A stretch of 14,503 nt of DNA from Circinella minor. Lineage: Eukaryota > Mucoromycota > Mucoromycetes > Mucorales > Lichtheimiaceae. The translations under genes were made by a program, and so were the position numbers. Location of the stretch: NCBI GenBank assembly GCA_016758965.1, contig JAEPRB010000535.1, positions 1 to 14,503 of the forward strand, read 5' to 3'. The notes below the pieces were generated by a model that was given only the letters and a program-made list of their open reading frames with translations, made no database searches and was not told the origin of the DNA. This document shows, one piece after another, positions 1-8,500 of the stretch. How positions within the stretch are numbered: position 1 is the first letter of the stretch; the number at the start of each line of letters is the position of its first letter.

Positions 1-1304
1 AATGATAAAACCAACCATTCAAACGAGCCATACCTTGTATTAAAACTAGTCTTCTCAATATCATCTTCTTGTATCCGAAGCTGATGATATCCGGATTTTA
101 GGTCAAGCTTTGAAAAGTACTTCATACCATGGAGACGTTCTAGACATTCATCAATACGAGGAAGTGGTACATTAATTCGATGGGTAACTCGATTAATTAC
201 ATGATATTCAATACAAAGTCTCAAGGAAGGAAGAGTTCCTGATAATGGATCACCAGCCTTACGAACAAATAAAACAGGTGCACCCCATGGTGATGAACTA
301 GGCCAAATCAAGCGTAAATCCAATAATTCCTTGAGTTGTTGTTTCAATTCATCCAACTCCAAGGGACTTATTTTGTAAGGTGGGCGTGAAATCGGAACAG
401 CATCGCCAGTATCAATGACATGCTCAATTCCGCGGTCTGGAGGTAATCCAGGTAATTTATCTTGAAATACATCAGGAAATTCAGCCATCAACTGTTTACC
501 ATCTCGAGTGAAAACAATACTATCATTGTCATTATTAGGGTGCATATAACAAATGAACAAATCATTAATTTTCTTGTAACGTTCTAAACGCTGGACTTGA
601 TGATGAGAAATCAGATAAGCCAATTCAGGAAGATGACGGGTTTGGGTAGGATGGAGGACATAGGCTTGTTTATCCTGACGAATAATCCATGTGTCTAATT
701 CCCAATCAGGTACTGGCTGGACCATCTTGAGCCAATTGCATCCAAGAATTATATCGAATTTTGTATCGAGAACATAAGCAGGGATTTGATGTTTATAACC
801 TTGGGCATCTAATGGAAGATTGACTTACTTATTTATTGCCAAAATATGACCACCAGCTGTTTCCACCTCACGATTTGAAACCAAACGAGTTGGTAAACCA
901 GCAACAATTTTTGGAGCAACATAACAGCCACTTGCACCTGAATCAATCATAACATTCACAGAACAGCCATTACATGACATCATATACAGGGGTAAATCAG
1001 TCTCTTTTATTGATAACAATGAATCAAAATATTTTTTATCCTCTTCTAATGTTTGTTGTAATGCCTTAGATTCATCATCTTGATCCTCTGACAAATCAAT
1101 TAGTTCATCTTCTAGTACCTCCGGAACTCCAGCTTCAACCACATTAAGGGATCGATGAAAGGATGGATTGGTGCGCGAAGGAACTCCCTTCAATTCCAAC
1201 GCACTTGGCCTTTTCCCTGGTTTCATCGAGCTTGATTGCCTTGGCGGCCTTGACTTTGTTGACGATGAGGAGAGGAACAAAAATGAGCTAGATGACCAAA
1301 ACCA
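1..1304 (-). pseudogene. Pol of element A: protease and N-terminal reverse transcriptase, interrupted and partial
   Basis: This frame is open from about 1304 to an in-frame TAA at 825-827 and then open again, in the same frame, to position 1. The first part holds the aspartic protease motif MIDSGASGCYV. After the stop the reading continues through a protease C-terminal segment (IILGCNWLKMV) and an RT N-terminus with SSPWGAPVLFVRK, LRLCIEYHVINRV and KYFSKLDLKSGYHQL, where the LDLKSGY aspartate is the first catalytic residue. The usual DYR triplet is EYH here, a possible sign of decay. The catalytic YIDD block, RNase H and integrase are beyond the window. The pol frame is -1 relative to gag and overlaps its end at 1223-1304. 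No good heptameric slippery site is visible there, so the offset may be programmed or may be an old indel. Confidence 0.88.
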
Positions 1305-2269
1305 CTACAGTTGTAACACTGCTTGTCATGATCATTACTATTGCAACAATTACCTTGGGAACGCCAATTAGATCCTCCATGACCAGACAAACGCCATTGT
1401 CCAGGTCCTCTTGATTGGATGGCATTTAAATCCATTGGAGCAACACCAGACGTACGTAAATATTCAGGAGCCAGTTGAGAATGAACGTGTTGTGTATGTT
1501 GAGGTTGCTGATGGAAACGGGAACCATCACCTACAATAGTTTGGCTATGTTGTTGTGCCGCTTCGACAGCCAAAGCCAAGTTCATAGCTACATTAGGGGT
1601 TTTAGGAAAACGCGTCATAACTTGCAACCTGATTTGTAGGTATAGTCCACATTGGAAACGATATAGAGCTTCTTCTGCTCCCATAGTAGGCACCGACGAC
1701 CACGCAGCCTGAAATTATGTGACATAATCGGCGACAGTACCAGTTTGAATTAAAGCAGCCAAATGATCACGAGCCAACTGACGATGATTCGGGGGACTAA
1801 ATTTTGCCAAGAACCGTTTCTTAAAGTCGAGCCAGTCATCATTAGCATGTAGTAGTTCTTGCTGTCTCCACCAGGTATCAGCCTCATCATGAAACAGAGT
1901 AGCAGCATAGTCAACCCATCGATGTTTTTCCAAATTCGCCATTTCGAGATAACGTTCTACTGAACGGATCCATCCAATAGCTGCATACAAATTACGACTA
2001 CCATGATACGTGTCAGGTTCACGTATACGAGGACGGAAACTTGACCCAGATTCTTGGTTTAATAATTTAGCCAAAGCTTGCATAATAATTGTATTTTGGT
2101 CTAAAACTTCATCAGGCATTTTTGTAGTTGCAGAATTAAGATTAATTAAAGGTGGGTAATCAAAGGTAATTTCTTGTCTTGTTGTAATTTCTTCTTCTTC
2201 GTCAGAATTCAATAGGTCAGTATTTTTTGTACAGTATTCTTGAAAATTAGGTGTGTTTCTGTTACTCAT
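1223..2269 (-). pseudogene. Gag of element A, interrupted by a premature stop
   Basis: The likely start is the ATG at 2269 (MSNRNTPNFQE), because the further upstream in-frame ATG at 2296 lies inside the LTR. The N-terminal half contains a Ty3-type Gag capsid region with WVDYAATLFHDEADTWWRQ and the following DFKKRFLAKFSPP segment. An in-frame TAA at 1715-1717 stops the protein, and the same frame continues afterwards (FQAAWSSVPTMGAEEALYRF). It reaches a CX2CX4HX4C zinc knuckle, CYNCSGFGHLAHFC, near the C-terminus and ends at TGA 1223-1225. Homology continues across the stop, so this is a point nonsense change and not two genes. The protein would have formed the particle shell and bound the element RNA. 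Confidence 0.88.
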
Positions 2270-2272
2270 GAA

Positions 2273-2288
2273 CCTTCTGTCGCTACCA
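2273..2288 (-). other. Candidate primer-binding site of element A
   Basis: On the minus strand the LTR end (...TATTATGACA) is followed by AC and then TGGTAGCGACAGAAGG. TGG directly after an LTR is the usual start of a tRNA-primed minus-strand binding site, because it pairs with the CCA end. I cannot name the tRNA with certainty; TGGTAGC would pair with a tRNA ending GCTACCA. Confidence 0.55.
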
Positions 2289-2290
2289 GT

Positions 2291-3020
2291 TGTCATAATA
2301 TTTTTGGCGGATCAATACTGTAGCCAATAGAAAATAGAATAGAACAAAAGATAATAAAAGAATAAAATAGAAGTTGAAAGATAATGTTTATTGTTTTAAT
2401 TATGAATGGATATTTATATGTTTTTCTAACTACTGTGAATAATGATAATTATATGTAAAAGCTAATAATAATAATATACGTGGAGTGATTGTGGTTTGAA
2501 TACGTGTTCGTGACTATGGAATGTACAGTAAAACCCCGTTTTTTGCACATATGGGATTTTGGCCTAAAGGTGTGCAAAAAGCGGGGGGGGGTGCAAAAAT
2601 CGGGGGCACAAAAAGAAAGGAAAATAAAATAGCCGTTCACTTAGGCACTATTATTAGTGTATCGATAGACATCCAAAGTTGCTGACTATAAAAATGGTCT
2701 AATATTACTAGTCCTATTTCATCTCAGCATAAGTAAACATACAACTGGGATTTTGCACAGGTCCTTCTGAAGGTGTGCAAAGTGCAAAAAGCGAGGATTG
2801 TGCAATTTTATTAAGTAAAAACTGGGATTTTGGCCAAAAAGTATGCAAAAAGCGGGGGTGCAAAAAATAGGGTTTTACTGTATACGTGTTCAAATGGATA
2901 CAACTACATGGCATCATAAAAATCGAATATCTTTATAAAGAAGTAACACAAAAATAATCCAAAAAGGAAAATAGATGTAACTGTTATTTTTGACTAATGA
3001 CACCGCCAAAAATTAATACA
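2291..3020 (-). repeat. 5' LTR of element A (contains a MITE)
   Basis: On the minus strand the segment starts TGTATTAATTTTTGGCGG and ends CCGCCAAAAATATTATGACA, so it has TG...CA ends and an imperfect terminal inverted repeat of about 18-20 nt. A primer-binding site and Gag follow directly. Only one LTR of the element is in view, so the outer boundary is inferred. An alternative outer end is 3002, which would give a TGTCAT...ATGACA repeat. Of the 730 bp, 355 bp are the inserted MITE, so the original LTR was about 373 bp. Confidence 0.6.
2526..2880. mobile_element. Pogo-like (Tc1/mariner superfamily) non-autonomous element, MITE
   Basis: The ends are 23-nt inverted repeats that differ at two positions: CAGTAAAACCCCGTTTTTTG then CAC on the left, and CAGTAAAACCCTATTTTTTG then CAC on the reverse complement of the right end. 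The element is flanked on both sides by TA (2524-2525 and 2881-2882), the target duplication of Tc1/mariner and pogo elements. CAGTAAAACC-type ends are known from fungal and animal pogo-like elements. It has no credible gene of its own and would need a transposase supplied elsewhere. Inside are repeated modules built from TGGGATTTTGGCC and TGCAAAAAGCGGGG. The apparent minus-strand frames here are translations of these repeats. Confidence 0.82.
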
Positions 3021-3037
3021 ACAACAAAATAAAAACC

Positions 3038-3043
3038 AAAAAA
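3038..3043 (-). terminator. Candidate Pol III terminator (T6) for tRNA-Thr
   Basis: On the minus strand the first run of four or more T residues downstream of the tRNA is this T6, about 50 nt past the mature 3' end. Oligo-T is the RNA polymerase III stop signal. The distance is longer than usual, so some read-through or an unconventional stop is possible. Confidence 0.4.
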
Positions 3044-3093
3044 TATAATTTATTTTTTTTAAATTAAAGATAAATAAATACAATATTAATTCA

Positions 3094-3166
3094 TGCCTTC
3101 TGGCGGAATCGAACCGCCGACCTTCCGCTTACTAGGCGGACGCTCTGCCAACTGAGCCAAGAAGGC
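3094..3166 (-). tRNA. tRNA-Thr (anticodon AGT)
   Basis: The 73-nt minus-strand sequence folds completely by eye. The acceptor stem GCCTTCT pairs with AGAAGGC and leaves discriminator A. The D stem is GCTC/GAGC. The anticodon stem TCCGC/GCGGA encloses the loop CTAGTAA, giving anticodon AGT. The T stem GGCGG/CCGCC encloses TTCGATT. The loop sequences contain A-box and B-box (GGTTCGATTCC) Pol III promoter elements. There is no intron and no encoded CCA, as expected for a eukaryotic nuclear tRNA. After A34-to-inosine editing it would read ACU, ACC and ACA codons. Confidence 0.97.
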
Positions 3167-3272
3167 TGACACGTTGTTGTCGCGTCTGAAGCGGGTTTTG
3201 TTCCCAGTTCCGCGTCAGCTCCAAATGTGACGTCAAAGCGACGATTCCAACCCAGGAATCCGGGTCATCGCC

Positions 3273-3303
3273 GGGTAAATACTTCTACGTAACGTATTTA
3301 CCC
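3273..3303. repeat. Perfect inverted repeat, 10-bp arms
   Basis: GGGTAAATAC (3273-3282) is the exact reverse complement of GTATTTACCC (3294-3303), with an 11-nt loop containing the palindrome TACGTA. It lies about 105 bp upstream of the tRNA-Thr 5' end. Function unknown. Confidence 0.8.
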
Positions 3304-3446
3304 ATTGGTTACTTTTATTCATCACCCATCTGTTCCTCCTATATTCTTTCATACATTGTCTCCCTTATTTCCATTTATATTATTTATTATTATTACCTCC
3401 GTTGTCTCTCCCGTTTATAATATCCTTTTCCTTTTATGTTATTATG

Positions 3447-3512
3447 AAAGATCATCTTTATGATCTTTAATTAATTCTTTTGTGTTGTCTCGTATGGATC
3501 ATATTGATCCAT
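3447..3512. repeat. Two adjacent perfect hairpins
   Basis: AAAGATCAT (3447-3455) pairs with ATGATCTTT (3460-3468) across a 4-nt loop. ATGGATCA (3494-3501) pairs with TGATCCAT (3505-3512) across a 3-nt loop. Both arms carry GATCA. They could form RNA hairpins if transcribed or could be protein-binding palindromes; nothing else in the sequence decides. Confidence 0.75.
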
Positions 3513-4333
3513 ATTCTGTTTTTAATTTATTTATTTTTGATTTTCATTATTTCTTATTCTTATCAAGACAACGATCATGTCATTTGCATAATATTATTAT
3601 TTTAATAATATTATCATGTTCATATTCATATTTGGAAATATTATTTTTATTTTGTTTTTATATAAATACCATCCAAAATAATAATAATAAAATAATTAAT
3701 CAATTAACGAATTAACAAACTATCTAATTGTCGAGTTATCTATCTAATTATCAACTAGTCTACTTATTTCTTATTTTACCTTCCTTACCCTCTTTATTAT
3801 CATTTCCCTTGTGGCATAGTTTATTGTGTTTCATCTACTGAAGAATCCTGGTTATTATTATTAACGTTAAGGTGTGGCGATTAGTCATATAAACTTACAA
3901 CGGATCTGACATTGTGACACGGAGTGTGTGAGGTTTTGTGGCCTCATACCTCTGGATCTTAATCAAGGAATTCGACCGTGATTTGATTGGCTCTGACGAT
4001 AGATTATTCTGCCTGTCCGTGTCGATCGCAGACCTTTTTTTATATTTTCTTAATTTTTTTTCAACTACTTCTTGAAGCTTTATCTTGATCATTTTTATTT
4101 ATCCTTATTCTTTTAATTTGTGAATTCGATTCTACTCTACTCTTTTATTATCTGTTTCCCCAACAATTATCCTTCTTATGCCATTTATTTTTCTTTATAT
4201 TTTTTTTTATCGCACCTCAAACTTTAACACATCTTCCCTTCAACCTTCTTTGCATAACTTTATTTCAAGTGTCCCTCTTATTTACCGTAATTATTATCAC
4301 CGCACATTTATTTTATCTTAACTCTATTTTCCT

Positions 4334-4638
4334 GAACTTTATTATTCGTTATTCTGTTGTCATCTATCTGTCTTCTCGCTTATATATTTTTCTAACTTTA
4401 TTTTTCTTCTAACTTTATTATTTTATTACTCTGTTGTCATCTACTTTTATCCCACTCATCTATTTTCTCAACATTATTCTTACTACCCTGTTGTTAGTCT
4501 TACCATCATTTATTCCTCCTCTTCTTGGTGATTAAATTATGGTTGGATCTCCTTTTTCGTTATTCTGAGCGTATCCTCATCCTACCTTCTCGTAGAACTT
4601 TATTATTCTTTCCTATCTCCCTGTTGTCATCATCTATC
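4334..4638. repeat. Degenerate tandem repeat, unit containing AACTTTATTATT...CTGTTGTCATC
   Basis: Three clear copies of a phrase of about 35-45 bp occur at 4334-4369, 4411-4444 and 4595-4638, each with AACTTTATTATT followed by CTGTTGTCATC. A weaker copy lies near 4470-4500. Spacing is irregular (about 75 to 185 bp), so this is an old or loosely organised array. Confidence 0.55.
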
Positions 4639-4720
4639 TCCATCTATTTTCCTTTGTTATCTTCTCTTATTAGAAATCGACTACAATCTCATCAACATTT
4701 CTAATTGGCAGGAACACTAT

Positions 4721-4723
4721 TTA
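4721..4723. repeat. TTA target-site duplication, left
   Basis: TTA directly precedes the left terminal inverted repeat and recurs at 13431-13433 directly after the right one. A 3-bp TWA duplication is the hallmark of PIF/Harbinger insertion. Confidence 0.85.
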
Positions 4724-4741
4724 GAGCATGTGCAGTGGGGG
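4724..4741 (+). repeat. Left terminal inverted repeat of the Harbinger element
   Basis: GAGCATGTGCAGTGGGGG matches the complement of 13413-13430 at 15 of 18 positions. GAGCA-type starts are common among PIF/Harbinger elements. Confidence 0.85.
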
Positions 4742-4863
4742 CTGTAAATCACCCAGGGCTCTAACTTTACAGCCCGATTTTTACAGCGAAGTGGTGCAGC
4801 AGTGGCTGTAACTTTGGGCTGTAAAATTAAAGCCATGGACATCAGGCTATAAAGTTACAGCCC
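4739..4863. promoter_or_regulatory. Left subterminal motif array (TTACAGCCC / GGGCTGTAA)
   Basis: Four exact copies of the 9-mer occur in about 125 bp: GGGCTGTAA at 4739-4747 and 4816-4824, and TTACAGCCC at 4767-4775 and 4855-4863. Near copies lie at 4781 and 4804. In Harbinger elements the accessory SANT/Myb-like protein is known to bind subterminal repeats and bring in the transposase. Assigning these motifs that role is inference. The array also lies upstream of the accessory gene's original start codon, so it could influence its transcription. Confidence 0.7.
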
Positions 4864-4867
4864 GCAC

Positions 4868-4920
4868 TTTCTCTGCAAAATATTTTTTTTTTTGTATTTT
4901 TCTCTGCAAAATAATTTTTT
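4868..4920. repeat. Short direct repeat upstream of the original accessory-gene start
   Basis: A phrase TTTCTCTGCAAAATA followed by a T run occurs at about 4868-4890 and again, slightly altered, at 4897-4920, 30 bp apart. It lies in the former 5' leader of the Harbinger accessory gene. Confidence 0.6.
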
Positions 4921-4937
4921 CTCTTTCATAAAAAAAA

Positions 4938-4942
4938 ATGGA
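4938..4942. repeat. ATGGA target-site duplication, left copy, of element B
   Basis: ATGGA directly abuts the outer end of the left LTR and is repeated at 10838-10842 directly after the right LTR. A 5-bp duplication is typical of Ty3/Gypsy integrase. The duplicated bases include the start codon of the Harbinger accessory gene. Confidence 0.93.
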
Positions 4943-5416
4943 TGAGATATAGTGAATAGAATATATAAATAAAGTAAGTGGTTAAATAGAATAAAGTAGA
5001 ATAGAATTTAAATGGATAACAAGAATAAATATTGTGAGAATCTTATATGTCTTTTATTACGGATTGATTATAAAAGATATTGATAAAAAGAATGAATGAT
5101 AATTATTATTTCTAATTTGATGTGAGTATTTATATATGTTTCTATTTTATATTTCCTATCCTTTGAGGATGGATATTATTGTATATTATTATATTGATAA
5201 ATAAACATCTTTATGTTTGATGATCTTCTTTATGATGTGTATGATTTATGAGTATTATTATATATACGATTTGTTATGATTATTATTTATACGGTGATCA
5301 TTATTTGTAAAGCGACCGATGTATGTTTATTATAAGCTTTGCTTGTCAGTTTATATTATAATTATATTAGGATTATTATGATTAGGTAGTTATGTATGCG
5401 GTGCACATATACCACA
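4943..5416 (-). repeat. 3' LTR of element B
   Basis: Nearly identical to 10369-10837 and bounded by TG...CA on the minus strand (TGTGGTATATGTG ... CTATATCTCA). It differs from the 5' LTR by an extra ATGC near the outer U3 end and an extra base near the middle. It is very AT-rich, with many TATA-like and AATAAA-like strings, so I do not assign a transcription start or poly(A) site. Confidence 0.95.
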
Positions 5417-5429
5417 TTACCCCCTCTCA
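5417..5429 (-). other. Polypurine tract of element B
   Basis: On the minus strand TGAGAGGGGGTAA lies immediately upstream of the 3' LTR start TGTGG. This is the expected place and composition for the RNase H-resistant primer of plus-strand DNA synthesis. An exact internal copy lies in pol at 7014-7028. Confidence 0.88.
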
Positions 5430-5547
5430 GGTTGCTTACATATTACGTATTATTTTTATATTTATATTTATGTTTGTATTTGTGTTTATAGTGTTTTGTT
5501 TTTTTTTTATTTATTTTTTTTCTTTTTATTTCTTTTTTTTTTATTTT

Positions 5548-8500
5548 TTATCTTTTAACGCGGGTGGATCTTCGGATCGATTCCGTTATTTGTGGCGTTG
5601 GCATCTTTCGTTTTTTAGAAGATTGCTCAGCCTTATTATTTATTGTTTTATTTGGTTGTGTTCCAAGTCGTTTCCAATAATCATGAATTGGAGTAGGTTG
5701 CGAGAAAGTTTCTGCTTTTTGCCAAGTGTCATCTTTTTCTTCATAGCCAACCCAACGAACTTTATATTCATATATACCCGGTTGTATTTCTTTATGTGCG
5801 ACAATACTTTTAACTTCATATAATTCATCACAAGGGATTACTTCATCTTGCGAGATTAGTTTGAGATGATTGGGAGGATAATTTGTAGGTTTTAAATTTC
5901 CCATTTCATCTTTAAGTATGTACGAACCTCCTCGGTTTTTACGTACTACTTCATATGGACCTTCATATTCATTTTCTAATTTGCTTCCCTTTTGTACAAC
6001 ACGAACCATGACGTGGCTGTGTTCAGGAAAGTCAACTATCATATGTTTTTTATTAAACTTGTTTGCTTGTGCATCAAGTATGGCTTTTACTCGTTCGTTT
6101 ATCGCAGGAAATACAACTGTTTCCATTTTATGGATTCTTTTCTTTAATTCTTCCATTGATAATGGTTCTATGCCCATTTCATTGCGGAAGTCCTGAAATT
6201 GATTCATTTTTCTGGCAAACATTAACGTGTAAGGAGCTGTTTCCGTACGTTTGGATATTTTTGCATTCATTGCTAGTTGTATTCCGGGAACGAATATATC
6301 CCATGATTTGATAGCACCTCTAATACTTTTTCTTAGAGCGCGTACTGAAGTTTGTACGTATCTTTCAGCTGCATTAGAGCGAGCATGGTATTGAGTACTT
6401 TTACGATGATATATACCTGCTGCTTCTGTTAGCTTAGTCATTATAGAATTGACAAATTCTGTTCCCCAGTCTGACGTTAAATAACGTGGAAATGAGAAGT
6501 CTTGGAATATTTGTATTAAGGTCTTTGCTATAGTATCCGATTGCTTATTTGGTATAGCGCGAAGAATTGTATATTTAGTGCACAGATCAACTGTTACTAA
6601 AAGATAATTATTTCCGGATAGTGTGGTTTTGAAAGGACCAGCTAAATCCATTGCCCAGTGATCTGCGGGAAGATATGATTGGACAGGTCTTAATAGATGA
6701 TATCCATGTTTGATAATATTATTTTTTGCACATGTATCACAAGCACGTACTATACTTAATGCTTGGTGGAAAATGCCGTTCCAATTAAAACCCTGACTTC
6801 GTATTCCTTTTGTCATGGCTTCTGCGCCGAAGTGACCAAAGTTATGCTGTTCAACTAATAATTTGTGTCGATCTTCCACAGGAGGCGTGATCATGTCAAC
6901 AAATGGATTATCAGCATGTAAAGAGCGTAGGTGTAAAGCATTGTTTGGATCTAATTTGTTGTGATGATGTTTTGATTGCGGAAGTGAATGCTTGGGTTGT
7001 GTGAGAACTGGAGCATTACCCCCTCTCAAGGAGTCAAGATCATCGATGTCTTCATAGAGACGACTTAACAAGTCTGGCAATGTATTCTGTAAACCAGGAA
7101 TGTGTACGATTTTCATTCCAGGGTAAGAAAGAATAGTTTCAAACCAATTGATCATCATACGATTGGCTATGGGTTGTGTTTGTAACCAACAGAGAGCTTT
7201 ATGATCTGTGTGTAGTTCGAATTCACGTCCATATATGTATTGATGGAATTTATGAAGAGCAAATATAATGGCTAAAAGTTCTTTTTTAGTAGTCGAGTAA
7301 TTACGTTCTGATTTTGATAGCGCGCGAGACATGAAAGCAATATGTCTGGTTTCATTATTAATTATTTGATATAATACGCAAGCAATGCCAGAATTGCAAG
7401 CGTCAGTGCCTATGTAGAATTTTTTGTTCATCGAGGGATAACGTAAAATAGGACTTTTTGTTAAGATTTGACGTACAGTGTCAAAAGCTTTTTGTTGTTT
7501 TTCACCCCAGTTGGATTCAAAATCTTTCGCATGACAGATGGAAGTAATAGGGTTCATAATTTTTGAATATTGAGGTATGTATGATCTAAAGTAATTTATC
7601 AAGCCAGAGAATTTAAAACAATCTTTGGATGATTTTAGTTGTGGATAATCAAGTACGGTTGTAACCTTACGAACATCTAAGGCAATACCTTTGCCTGATA
7701 CACAAAAACCAAGTAAATATGTACTTTTTTGAGCAAAGTTACATTTGTCTAAATTTAGAATGAGATTTGCATCTGTAAGTTTTTGTATTACAGTAGCCAC
7801 ATTATCTGCATGTTCGTATATGTTTTTGGATGCAACGATGATGTCGTCGATAAAACAATTGACATATGGTAGATCATGAAATAAAATATTCATTACGCGT
7901 TGGAAAGCACTGCTAAGAGTCTTGAGTCCAAAACATCCTTTTGCATATGAATATTGTTTTCCTAAGAACGTAAAAGAGAGTTTCTTTTGATGTTCAGGTA
8001 AAATAGGAAATCTTTCAAAAGCTGCTTTTAAATCAAGAGTGGTAAATGTTGTACATCCTCGTAATTCTGAAAAGATTGTTTGAATGTTACTCAATGGGTA
8101 TCTATCATTGGATAAAATCACATTGTTGGTACCTCTTGTATCGAGACATAAGCGATGCTTTATAATTGTTCCGTCAACAGGAGAGCGTTTTGGAACAGCA
8201 GTTAATGGTTGATTCCATTCAGTATTTACTGGAGCAGGTACAATGACACCTTCTTCTAACCATTGATTAATCGTTTCTTTTAATTCAGGAATTAATGCGG
8301 ATGGTAAAGGATATTGAGGTTTATATACCGTAACATTGGGTGGTGTATCCAAACGGATTACTGCTTCAGGTAAAGGACAATGTGTCTTTGGTGATATATT
8401 TGCATTTTGTTCTAAAAATGGTTTTATTTTTGCATGAAAGTCACTTTGTTCTTCCTTTGTACCAGCGGGGGAATTATTTGGTGTAGGAACATTCTCATAT

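Larger units (their letters stand above)
1..3020 (-). mobile_element. Ty3/Gypsy LTR retrotransposon A, 5' part, degenerate, truncated by window edge
   Basis: Reading leftward on the minus strand there is a candidate LTR (2291-3020), a TGG-type primer-binding site, a Gag reading frame with a CCHC knuckle, an aspartic protease with a DSGA active site, and the first part of a reverse transcriptase. The order Gag-PR-RT and the RT type place it in Ty3/Gypsy (Metaviridae). The rest of RT, RNase H, integrase and the 3' LTR lie beyond position 1. In-frame stops at 1715-1717 and 825-827, plus a MITE inserted in the LTR, show that this copy is old and cannot make full proteins. It lies 73 bp from a tRNA-Thr gene, a setting known for yeast Ty3, although here it is on the 3' side of the tRNA. 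Confidence 0.9.
3167..4720. other. Non-coding, pyrimidine-rich intergenic region
   Basis: I see no convincing gene here. The plus strand is rich in T and C from about 3300 to 4700. Short open frames (for example 3482-3715 plus and 3895-4092 minus) are low-complexity and lack recognisable domains. The region contains three perfect hairpins (3273-3303, 3447-3468, 3494-3512), a less repetitive island at about 3860-4045 that ends in T7, and a degenerate tandem repeat at about 4334-4638. It may be 5' or 3' flanking DNA of genes outside the window or remnants of old elements. Confidence 0.6.

Noticed and set aside
1223..1304. Programmed -1 frameshift heptamer at the gag/pol overlap of element A
   Set aside because: The best candidate, around CAT TTT TGT, does not re-pair properly in the A site. 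With two nonsense changes nearby, an old indel is equally likely.
2449..2917. Two minus-strand frames with similar Phe/Cys/Pro sequences
   Set aside because: They are translations of the repeated modules of the MITE. Their mutual similarity reflects the DNA repeat and not a protein family.
3166..3180. TGACACGTTGT shared between 3167-3177 and 13800-13810
   Set aside because: An 11-nt match with unrelated flanks is weak. One copy is next to the tRNA and the other is half of a hairpin, so chance is the simplest reading.
3482..3715. Plus-strand 77-codon frame
   Set aside because: Low-complexity AT-rich sequence with Phe, Ile and Asn runs, no domain, and overlap with hairpins.
3895..4092. Minus-strand 65-codon frame
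   Set aside because: Basic and Lys-rich only because of A-rich sequence. No homology was recognised, and it is short in a region with no coding character.
5392..5823. Plus-strand open frame of 143 codons with many Phe residues
   Set aside because: It is the complement of the A-rich tail of element B and the end of pol. The Phe-rich hydrophobic look comes from T-runs, and the opposite strand has clear homology.
5918..6311. Plus-strand frames at 5918-6196 and 6063-6311
   Set aside because: Antisense shadows of the integrase and chromodomain-linker part of Pol.
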